This document shows positions 35,035-42,205 of a stretch of DNA of 45,616 nt, one piece after another. Origin of the DNA: Polaromonas sp. (GTDB lineage: Bacteria > Pseudomonadota > Gammaproteobacteria > Burkholderiales > Burkholderiaceae_C); assembly GCF_010365105.1 (NCBI RefSeq), contig NZ_JAAFGZ010000015.1, forward strand, positions 67,116 through 112,731, given 5' to 3'. A model generated the notes under the pieces. It worked only from the letters and a program-made list of their open reading frames with translations, was not told the origin of the DNA and did no database searches. Numbering within the stretch: the stretch's first letter is position 1; every line of letters starts with the position of its first letter. Made by a program: the position numbers and the translations under genes.

Positions 35035-36030
35035 TCAATCCAGTGTGACGCCGGAGTCCTTGACCACCTTGCCGAGTCGCACGGTTTCCTTCTTGATCAA
35101 TTCGCCGAATTGCGCTGGGGTGCCACCCACCACGGGCGTTCCCAGCGCTTCCCATTTCTTGTGGAACTCGGGCTCCTTGAAAATGGCATTCAGTGTGCTG
35201 TTGAGCTTGTCGATGATCGGCGCGGGCGTGCCGGCGCGAACGGCAACGCCATGCCAGCCGGTAAATTCATAACCGGCCACGCCGGCCTCGGCCATGGTCG
35301 GCACATTGGGCAACAGCGGGCTGCGTTTGGCCGAGGTCACGGCCAGCGGGATGAGCTTGCCGGTCTGGATGTAAGGCAGGGAACTGCCCAGCACATCGAA
35401 CATCACATTGACCTGGCCGCCCAGCAGATCGTTCAGCGCCGGGCCTGCGCCCCGGTAGGGGATATGTGCAATCTTGATATCCATCTGTGTGTTGAACAGC
35501 TCTCCCGCCAGATGCTGCGGCGTGCCGTTGCCGGCCGATGCAAAACTCAGATCCGGCTTGTTGGTTTTGGCCAGCGCCACCAGTTCCTTGACGGTTTTCA
35601 CGCTCAGCTTGGGATTGACCTCCAGCACCATCGGAAACGCTGAAATCTGGATCACCGGCGCCAGGTCGGTCAGCGGGTTGAAGGGCATGCTGCGAAACAG
35701 CGTGGAATTGACCGCCATCGGGCCGCTGGCCGCCAGCAGCAGCGTGTACCCGTCAGCCGGGGACTGCTTGGCGACTTCGGCGCTGCCCAGGTTGCCGCCG
35801 GCGCCGCCCTTGTTGTCCACGATCACCGTGACGCCCAGCCGGGTTTGCAGCTCCTGGCTCAGCAGCCGCGCCATCAGGTCGGTCGGGCCGCCGGGCGGGT
35901 AGGGCACCACGAAACGGATATTCTTGCTGGGGTAGCTGTCCTGCGCATGGCTGGCCAGCGGCATCAGCAGGGCCAGGGTCACGCTGGCGCCCAGTGTGGC
36001 GCCCAGTTTGAGAAAAGCGGTGCAGTTCAT
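35035..36030 (-). CDS. Bug family (TctC-like) periplasmic solute-binding protein
   Basis: 331 residues with a signal peptide (MNCTAFLKLGATLGASVTLA, cleavage near SHAQ|DSYP). IRFVVPYPPGGPTDLMARLL and VDNKGGAGGNLGSAEVAKQSPADGY-type segments are the Bug fold signatures. Such proteins bind carboxylates and feed tripartite tricarboxylate transporters. It is the last gene of a minus-strand operon with a BKACE enzyme and a hydroxyacyl-CoA dehydrogenase, so its ligand may be the hydroxy or keto acid they degrade. Membrane subunits are not in the window. Confidence 0.93.
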   Translation of the reverse strand: MNCTAFLKLGATLGASVTLALLMPLASHAQDSYPSKNIRFVVPYPPGGPTDLMARLLSQELQTRLGVTVIVDNKGGAGGNLGSAEVAKQSPADGYTLLLAASGPMAVNSTLFRSMPFNPLTDLAPVIQISAFPMVLEVNPKLSVKTVKELVALAKTNKPDLSFASAGNGTPQHLAGELFNTQMDIKIAHIPYRGAGPALNDLLGGQVNVMFDVLGSSLPYIQTGKLIPLAVTSAKRSPLLPNVPTMAEAGVAGYEFTGWHGVAVRAGTPAPIIDKLNSTLNAIFKEPEFHKKWEALGTPVVGGTPAQFGELIKKETVRLGKVVKDSGVTLD

Positions 36031-36066
36031 GGGGTTGTCTCCTGGTGGTGGTTGTGGTTGAAATGC

Positions 36067-36888
36067 TCAGGCCGCGCCGAAGCGCTGGCGGATGTCCTGC
36101 GCGCTGGCCAGCGGACGGCCCAGGCTGAAGGCGGCTTCTCTGGCCTGTCCGACCAGGGCCGCATTGTCGGGTGCAGTCTGGCCGTTTTTAAGCTGGAGGT
36201 TGTTCTCGAAACCCACCCGCACATGGCCACCCAGGGCGGCGGCGGCCGTCACGCAGGCATGTTCGGTGGCGCCGAATGCGCACACCGCCCAGGGCTCTGG
36301 CCCGGTGTGGGCATGCATAAAAGGCACCAGATCGCGCGGGTTGGAGGTTTGCCCGGTGGTGTAGCGGCCGAGCACGAACAGCAAAAACCAGGAAGCCTCG
36401 GGAACCACACCGCGTTCGCGCAGGGTCTGCCAGCGCTGCAGGTCGGCCACGTCATAAAGAATGACTTGCGTCATGACCCGCTCGCGCTCCAGCCAGCCGA
36501 AAAATGCGGCCAGGCTGGCTTCGCCAATGTCTGGCTGGTCCAGTTCTCGAATCGAGACCGAAACGGCTTCCGGCCGCAGCGCCTGCACCATGGCGATCTG
36601 TTCGGGTGCCTGGTAAACGCGGCCGGCTTCACTGGTGATTTGCAGCACCATGGCGTCGCCCACGGCTGCCTTGACGACCTGCAAGGCGTTGCGGTAACCC
36701 TCTACGTCCAGGCTGTGCCCGCCTTGCGCGTCGCGGATATGAAGATGCAGCATGGCGGCGCCCGCCTCCAGGCAGGACTTGGCAGTACTGGCCAGGCTGG
36801 CGGCGGTCAGCGGAACGGCCGCATGGTCATGGGCCTGCTTGTAGGCGCCGTTGGGCGCCACGGTGATGATGAGTGGATCAAAAGTCAT
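36067..36888 (-). CDS. Beta-keto acid cleavage enzyme (BKACE family)
   Basis: 273 residues, usual for the family. MLHLHIRDAQGGHSLD gives the zinc-binding His-x-His (about residues 47-49), and VGFENNLQLKNGQTAPDNAALV gives the third metal ligand Glu and the C-terminal signature. BKACEs condense a beta-keto acid with acetyl-CoA to give acetoacetate and a new CoA ester. With a hydroxyacyl dehydrogenase upstream, the pair resembles carnitine-type degradation (oxidise, then cleave). The substrate side-pocket residues cannot be assigned by eye. Confidence 0.9.
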   Translation of the reverse strand: MTFDPLIITVAPNGAYKQAHDHAAVPLTAASLASTAKSCLEAGAAMLHLHIRDAQGGHSLDVEGYRNALQVVKAAVGDAMVLQITSEAGRVYQAPEQIAMVQALRPEAVSVSIRELDQPDIGEASLAAFFGWLERERVMTQVILYDVADLQRWQTLRERGVVPEASWFLLFVLGRYTTGQTSNPRDLVPFMHAHTGPEPWAVCAFGATEHACVTAAAALGGHVRVGFENNLQLKNGQTAPDNAALVGQAREAAFSLGRPLASAQDIRQRFGAA

Positions 36889-36899
36889 GGGGTGGGCGG

Positions 36900-37859
36900 T
36901 CAGAAGGTTTTGTCGAGGGGAGGGAGTTCATCGGCCAGCAGGTCCAGCCCCTGCCGCAGCAGGCGGTCGTAGCGCGCGCGCTCCGTGCGGCGCCGCGTTT
37001 CGGGCCATTCGTAAAAACCGGCACCGGTCTTCATGCCCAGCCTGCCTGCATCGACATGCGTCTGCAGCACCTTGGCAGGAACCGTGGTGCTGGAAAGGCT
37101 GGGGTACATGCTGGCGGCGGCGGCGCGATGCACGTCGAGTCCGGCGTGGTCGCGCTGCAGCACCGGCCCTGCGGCCAGGTAGCGAAAGCCGAAGCCGAAC
37201 CGCACGGCCGCGTCCACATCCTCGGGCGTGGCGATGCCTTCGTCGATCATGGCAAAGGCTTCTCTAGCCAGCGCATGCTGCAGCCGGTTGGCCAGAAAGC
37301 CGGGCTTGTCCTTGCGCACCAGCACCGGCACGCTGCCGCAGCCGCGCATGAAGGCGGACAAGCTGTCGGCCAGTGCCAGGTTGGAGTCCGGACCGCACAC
37401 CACTTCCACCAACGGCACCAGGTGGGCAGGCATGAAAAAGTGCAGCCCCAGCATGCGCTGGCGCGAGTCCAGTCCCTGGACGATGGCGCTGATCGGAAAG
37501 CTCGAACTGTTGCTGGCCAGTACGGCAGAAGCTCGCGCATGCTTCACCAGTTCGGCAAATAGTTGCTGCTTCATCGGCAAATTTTCCGGAATGCATTCCA
37601 CCACCAGCGCCACGTCGTCCCAGGCCACAGATGACAACTCGGCTACCGCCGTGACCTGGTCTGCCCGACGTTCCAGCCCGAGCGGTGTCAAGCCTTGCCT
37701 TACATGCGCCTGCAATGCGGCGCGCCTGGCTTCGCCTGGATCAACCACCGTCACGCGGCAACCACCGCGTGCCAGCACGATGGCCACATCGGCCCCCATG
37801 GTGCCTCCGCCGACCACCACGGCATGTACGTTTTTCGGATGAGAGGGAAGCAGGTTCAA
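36900..37859 (-). CDS. 3-hydroxyacyl-CoA/carnitine dehydrogenase-like enzyme
   Basis: 319 residues, the single-domain-pair length of L-carnitine and 3-hydroxybutyryl-CoA dehydrogenases. VVGGGTMGADVAIVLARGGCRVTVVDP is the NAD-binding motif, and the catalytic His is in LGLHFFMPAHLVPLVEVV, where the usual Asn after Phe is Met. A C-terminal dimerisation domain follows (MKTGAGFYEWPE). Operon position before BKACE supports oxidation of a 3-hydroxy acid to the keto acid that BKACE cleaves. CoA versus free-acid substrate is open. Confidence 0.85.
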   Translation of the reverse strand: MNLLPSHPKNVHAVVVGGGTMGADVAIVLARGGCRVTVVDPGEARRAALQAHVRQGLTPLGLERRADQVTAVAELSSVAWDDVALVVECIPENLPMKQQLFAELVKHARASAVLASNSSSFPISAIVQGLDSRQRMLGLHFFMPAHLVPLVEVVCGPDSNLALADSLSAFMRGCGSVPVLVRKDKPGFLANRLQHALAREAFAMIDEGIATPEDVDAAVRFGFGFRYLAAGPVLQRDHAGLDVHRAAAASMYPSLSSTTVPAKVLQTHVDAGRLGMKTGAGFYEWPETRRRTERARYDRLLRQGLDLLADELPPLDKTF

Positions 37860-37957
37860 AAGAAGTCCTTTTTGTAAAACAGGATGGCGGGTTTCTGGCG
37901 AGTCTAGGAGGTGGGCATTGCGCTGTCCAAACGTTTTTATGGATAAACTGATTCGCT

Positions 37958-38917
37958 ATGCAGATCAATTGGTCACTCCGCGAACTCGATGTTTTCCTGG
38001 CCCTGGCCGCCACCCTGAGCTTTCGCCGCACCGCTGCGCAAGTCAATCTGTCGCAGTCGGCCGTTTCCGGCGTCATCACGCGGCTGGAGGAAACACTGGC
38101 GGTGCGGCTGTTTGACCGGACCACGCGCCATGTGCAGCTCACGGCGACCGGGCAGGTGTTTGCCGAGCAGGCGCTGCTGCTGCGCGCCCAGACTGACGAG
38201 GCGGTGCGTGCGGTGCGCAACGTGGTGGAACTGCAGTCGGGCAAGGTGACGCTGGCTGCTTTGCCGTCGCTGGCTGCTACCGTGGTACCGGCGGCCTGCG
38301 CCCGTTTCAGCGCACGGCACCCCGGCATCCGGTTCCGGATTGTGGACACGCTGTCAGGCCCGGCCTTTGACCTGGTGCGTGCCGGTCAGGTGGATTTCGC
38401 GCTCACGGCCGCCAATCCTGCTTATGCCGACCTGGACTACCAGCCGCTGGCCTCGGACGGCTTTGTCCTGCTGATTCCGCCCGGCCATGCGCTGGCCCAG
38501 GCGAACGGACCGCTGCGTTGGATCGACGTGGCCGCGCTGACGCATATTTCAATGCCGCTGCCCGCCAGTGTGCGCCAGTATGCGGACGCTGCGCTGCTGG
38601 AGCACCGCTTGCGCTTTGTGCCAACCTACGAGGTCGAGCACCTGGCCACCATCACCGCCATGGTCGCCTGCGGGCTGGGGGTTGCCGCGCTGCCCGAACT
38701 GGCGGCGGCGGTGGCGCCGCAGCCCGGCGTGGTGCGCCGCATTCTGGTCGATCCTGACATTTCCCGTCCGATCGGGCTGGTCACGCGGCGTTATCGCAGT
38801 CTGTCACCAGCCGCAACGGCATTGGTGGACATGCTGCGTGAAGAGATGGCGCGGGTGGCGCCAAGGCCCTGGCAGGCTGCCCAAAAGACGCAAACCCTGA
38901 ATACGCCTGCGCGGTAA
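37958..38917 (+). CDS. LysR family transcriptional regulator
   Basis: 319 residues. The N-terminal winged HTH is LDVFLALAATLSFRRTAAQVNLSQSAVSGVITRLEETL (about 10-47), followed by LFDRTTRHVQLTATGQVF and a periplasmic-binding-protein-like effector domain. It is divergent from the dehydrogenase/BKACE/Bug operon with only 98 bases between starts, the standard layout for a LysR regulator of that operon. The inducer is probably the operon's substrate. Confidence 0.94.
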   Translation: MQINWSLRELDVFLALAATLSFRRTAAQVNLSQSAVSGVITRLEETLAVRLFDRTTRHVQLTATGQVFAEQALLLRAQTDEAVRAVRNVVELQSGKVTLAALPSLAATVVPAACARFSARHPGIRFRIVDTLSGPAFDLVRAGQVDFALTAANPAYADLDYQPLASDGFVLLIPPGHALAQANGPLRWIDVAALTHISMPLPASVRQYADAALLEHRLRFVPTYEVEHLATITAMVACGLGVAALPELAAAVAPQPGVVRRILVDPDISRPIGLVTRRYRSLSPAATALVDMLREEMARVAPRPWQAAQKTQTLNTPAR

Positions 38918-38925
38918 GTCTTTGA

Positions 38926-38949
38926 AAATCAAGGGTAAACCCTTGATTT
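38926..38949. promoter_or_regulatory. Perfect 11-bp-arm palindrome upstream of the TetR gene
   Basis: The arms AAATCAAGGGT and ACCCTTGATTT flank AA. The site lies 50 bases before the first possible start of the TetR-type gene and 9 bases after the LysR stop. With no T run it is a weak terminator candidate and a good TetR-type operator candidate. Confidence 0.55.
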
Positions 38950-38998
38950 GCTTAGGAGCTGAACTCTAGAAAGATGTAGGGAGAATAGCCTGCATGAG

Positions 38999-39784
38999 AT
39001 GAAATTGATGCAAAATAGCACGATCGTTCTTTTATTGCCTTCATCCATGCCCGTCAGTTCACCTTCCGTCAAAAGCTCGCGCAGCCCTCAGGGAAAAGGC
39101 GCGTCCAAAAGCGCGCAAAAAGGCCAGCAGACCAAGGCCGCGATCGTGGAAGCGGCACTGGGGCTTGCAACGCAGATCGGCCTGGAAGGACTGAGCATTG
39201 GCGCGCTGGCCGAGGTCATGCACATGAGCAAATCGGGTGTGTTCGCTCATTTCGGCTCGCGCGAGGAACTGCAGATTTCGGTCGTGCGTGAATACCATGT
39301 CCGGTTCGAGGAAGAGGTCTTCTTTCCGGCGCTGCACCAGCCGCGCGGCTTGCCGCGCCTGCATGCGATGTTTGACAACTGGATGAACCGGACGTCGGTG
39401 GAGATCGATTCGGGCTGCATCTACATCAGCGGCGCCGTCGAATTCGATGACCGGCCCGGCCCGGTGCGCGACGCACTCGCCGATTCAGTCCGGACCTGGC
39501 TGGAGGCCATGCACCGGGCCGTGGTGCAGGCGACGGAGGCGGGTCATTTTCATCAGCATACCGACGCGCATCAGGTGGTGTTCGAGGTTCATGGTCTCAT
39601 CCTGGCACTGCACTACGAAGCCCGCTTCCTGAAGACACCCGGCTCCATCGCCCGGGCCAAGACCGCCTTTGCCAACATGATGGCGCGCTACGGCAGCTCG
39701 GCCGCACTCGCCAGCCCCGATGCACCCGTGCCGCAGAAAGCGTCGCCGACATTGCCGAACCCTTCTTCTTCCAAACCCACTTAA
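38999..39784 (+). CDS. TetR family transcriptional regulator
   Basis: 261 residues from ATG 38999, or 245 from ATG 39047 (MPVSSPS); neither has a clear Shine-Dalgarno, and the second removes an odd hydrophobic leader. The HTH is TKAAIVEAALGLATQIGLEGLSIGALAEVMHMSKSGVFAHFGSREEL (about 45-92). The C-terminal ligand domain matches the TetR_C type found beside fatty-acid oxidation genes. It directly precedes the acyl-CoA dehydrogenase gene and probably senses acyl-CoA. A perfect palindrome lies upstream. Confidence 0.92.
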   Translation: MKLMQNSTIVLLLPSSMPVSSPSVKSSRSPQGKGASKSAQKGQQTKAAIVEAALGLATQIGLEGLSIGALAEVMHMSKSGVFAHFGSREELQISVVREYHVRFEEEVFFPALHQPRGLPRLHAMFDNWMNRTSVEIDSGCIYISGAVEFDDRPGPVRDALADSVRTWLEAMHRAVVQATEAGHFHQHTDAHQVVFEVHGLILALHYEARFLKTPGSIARAKTAFANMMARYGSSAALASPDAPVPQKASPTLPNPSSSKPT

Positions 39785-39809
39785 CGTCAATTAACGCCAA
39801 AGGATCACC

Positions 39810-41606
39810 ATGCCCCAGTACAACCCGCCCCTGCGCGACATGCAGTTCGTCATGCACGAAGTGCTCAAGGTCACCGATGAGTTGAAGGTCTTGCCGCCGC
39901 ATGCCGACATCGATGCCGAGACCATCAACGCGGTGCTGGAGGAGGGCGGCAAGTTTGCGGTCGAAGTGACTTTTCCTCTGAACATCAGCGGCGACGAGGA
40001 AGGCTGCACGCTTGACAAGACCACCCATGAAGTCACCCCGCCCAAAGGTTTCAAGGAAGCCTATGCGCAGTATGTGGAAGGCGGCTGGGCCGCGCTGAGC
40101 TGCGACCCGGAATACGGCGGCCAGGGCCTGCCTTTTGTGGTGAACCAGTGCTTCTACGAGATGATGAATTCGGCCAACCAGGCCTGGACAATGTACCCCG
40201 GCCTGTCGCACGGCGCCTACGAGGCGCTGCATGCGCATGGCACCGATGCGCAGAAAAAACTCTACCTGCCAAAACTGGTCAGCGGCGAGTGGACCGGCAC
40301 CATGTGCCTGACCGAGCCGCATTGCGGAACCGACCTTGGCATGCTGCGCACCAAGGCAGAGCCGCAGGCCGACGGCACGTTCAAGCTGACCGGCAACAAG
40401 ATTTTCATCAGCGCCGGCGAGCATGACATGACGCCCAATATCCTGCACCTGGTGCTGGCCCGTCTGCCCGATGCGCCGCAGGGCAGCAAGGGCATCAGCC
40501 TGTTCATCGTGCCGAAGTTCAATGTCAACGAAGACGGCTCGCTGGGTTCGCGCAACGGCATCTGGTGCGGCGGGCTGGAGCACAAGATGGGCATCCACGG
40601 CAACGCCACGGCGCAAATTGTGATGGAAGACGCTGTGGGAACCATGGTCGGCGCGCCCAACAAGGGCCTGGCCGCCATGTTCGTGATGATGAACGCCGCC
40701 CGCCTGGGCGTGGGCAACCAGTCGCTCGGCCTGACCGAAGTGGCGTACCAGAATGCGCTGGCCTATGCCAAGGACCGCATCCAGATGCGCAGTCTGTCAG
40801 GCGTGAAAGCCAAGGACAAGCCCGCCGACCCGATCATCGTCCATCCCGATGTGCGCAAGATGCTGCTGACCGCCAAGGCCTATGCCGAAGGCGGCCGGGC
40901 GCTGGCGATCTACTGCACGCTGCTGCTCGACAAGGAATTGCACCATCCCGATGAAAAGGTGCGCAAGGATTCAGGCGAAATCGTCGCGTTGCTGACACCC
41001 ATCGTCAAGGCCTTCCTGACCGACAACGGGCACATTGCGACCAACGCCTGCATGCAGGTGTTCGGCGGCCACGGCTATGTCAAGGAATGGGGCATGGAGC
41101 AATTGGTGCGCGACAACCGCATCAACATGATCTATGAAGGCACCAACACCATCCAGTCGCTCGACCTGCTGGGCCGCAAGGTGCTGGGCAACAACGGCGC
41201 GACGCTGAAAAAGTTCGGCAAGGTCATCGGCGCGCTGATTGCCGAAGAAGGCGTGAACGAGAAGATGGCCGAGTTCATCAACCCGCTGGCCTACCTGGCC
41301 GACCAGATGACCAAGTTCACCACCGAACTGGGTTTCAAGGGCTTCCAGAATCCGGATGAAGTGGGCGCTGCCGCCGTTGATTACCTGCGCGTGGCCGGGC
41401 ATCTGGTGTTTGGCTACTTCTGGGCGCGCATGGCACAAACCGCATTGCGCGAAATCGCTGGCGGCAATACCGATCCCTTTTATCTGGCCAAGGTGCAGAC
41501 TGCGCGCTTTTACTTTGCCAAGCTGTTCCCCGAAACCGCGACGCTGATGCGCACCGCGCGCAGCGGCAGCCGGGCGCTGATGGATACCGACGCGGCGCTG
41601 GCCTGA
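39810..41606 (+). CDS. Long acyl-CoA dehydrogenase (DmdC-like, with C-terminal extension)
   Basis: 598 residues, the length of the long ACAD subgroup that has an extra C-terminal domain. MCLTEPHCGTDLGMLRTKAE is the FAD/substrate loop, GGHGYVKEWGMEQLVRDNRINMIYEGTN contains the likely catalytic Glu (YEGTN), and the last 130 residues form the extension. It makes trans-2-enoyl-CoA in beta-oxidation. An AAAGGATCACC ribosome site precedes the ATG. It heads an operon with FadN-like and thioesterase genes. Confidence 0.94.
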   Translation: MPQYNPPLRDMQFVMHEVLKVTDELKVLPPHADIDAETINAVLEEGGKFAVEVTFPLNISGDEEGCTLDKTTHEVTPPKGFKEAYAQYVEGGWAALSCDPEYGGQGLPFVVNQCFYEMMNSANQAWTMYPGLSHGAYEALHAHGTDAQKKLYLPKLVSGEWTGTMCLTEPHCGTDLGMLRTKAEPQADGTFKLTGNKIFISAGEHDMTPNILHLVLARLPDAPQGSKGISLFIVPKFNVNEDGSLGSRNGIWCGGLEHKMGIHGNATAQIVMEDAVGTMVGAPNKGLAAMFVMMNAARLGVGNQSLGLTEVAYQNALAYAKDRIQMRSLSGVKAKDKPADPIIVHPDVRKMLLTAKAYAEGGRALAIYCTLLLDKELHHPDEKVRKDSGEIVALLTPIVKAFLTDNGHIATNACMQVFGGHGYVKEWGMEQLVRDNRINMIYEGTNTIQSLDLLGRKVLGNNGATLKKFGKVIGALIAEEGVNEKMAEFINPLAYLADQMTKFTTELGFKGFQNPDEVGAAAVDYLRVAGHLVFGYFWARMAQTALREIAGGNTDPFYLAKVQTARFYFAKLFPETATLMRTARSGSRALMDTDAALA

Positions 41607-41635
41607 ATTTTTAATCTTTTAAAGCTGGAGCGCAT

Positions 41636-42070
41636 ATGAAACGTGCATTGATGGCTATGCTTTTAGGAGCGGCTTGCGTGGCTGCGCTGGCCCAGAACAC
41701 GCCGGTCGGTCTGTGGCGCAGCACCGACGACAAGACCGGCGAGGCCAAGGCCGAAATCCGCATCCTTGAGACGCCGGCCGGCTTGAGTGGCAGGATTGAA
41801 AAGCGGCTTTTCAGGGCGCCGGGCGCGCCCGATGTTTGCGTGCCCTGCAGCGACGACCGCAAGGACCAGCCCATTCTGGGGCTGGAAATCATTCGCGGCG
41901 CCAAAAAGGCCGAAAACCGCGAGGTGTGGGAGGGCGGCAAGATACTGGACCCGGAAAACGGCCGCAACTACACGCTGAAAATGACACCGGTCGAAGACGG
42001 GAAAAAGCTGGATGTCCGGGGCTCGTTCGGGCCTTTCGGGCGCACCCAGACCTGGCTTCGCATCAATTGA
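41636..42070 (+). CDS. DUF2147 family secreted protein
   Basis: 144 residues with a signal peptide (MKRALMAMLLGAACVAALAQ|NTPVG). VGLWRSTDDKTGEAKAEIRI, CVPCSDDRKDQPILGLEIIRG and WEGGKILDPENGRNYTLKM are the DUF2147 beta-barrel-like pattern. Function unknown. It commonly lies among fatty-acid oxidation genes in this bacterial group, which suggests a lipid-related envelope role. The 135-bp gap after it contains a CCCCTTCC-AGGGG hairpin. Confidence 0.88.
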   Translation: MKRALMAMLLGAACVAALAQNTPVGLWRSTDDKTGEAKAEIRILETPAGLSGRIEKRLFRAPGAPDVCVPCSDDRKDQPILGLEIIRGAKKAENREVWEGGKILDPENGRNYTLKMTPVEDGKKLDVRGSFGPFGRTQTWLRIN

Positions 42071-42205
42071 CTCACCCCGCCTGAGGCTCACTGCATGTAG
42101 CCTCATCCCCCCTTCCAGGGGCGACATCTGTGGCCCGGCAGAGCCGGCTCCACGCTGTCACTGGCTTGAGAGATGCGCTGAATAAGTAATTGACAAGGAA
42201 AAAAG

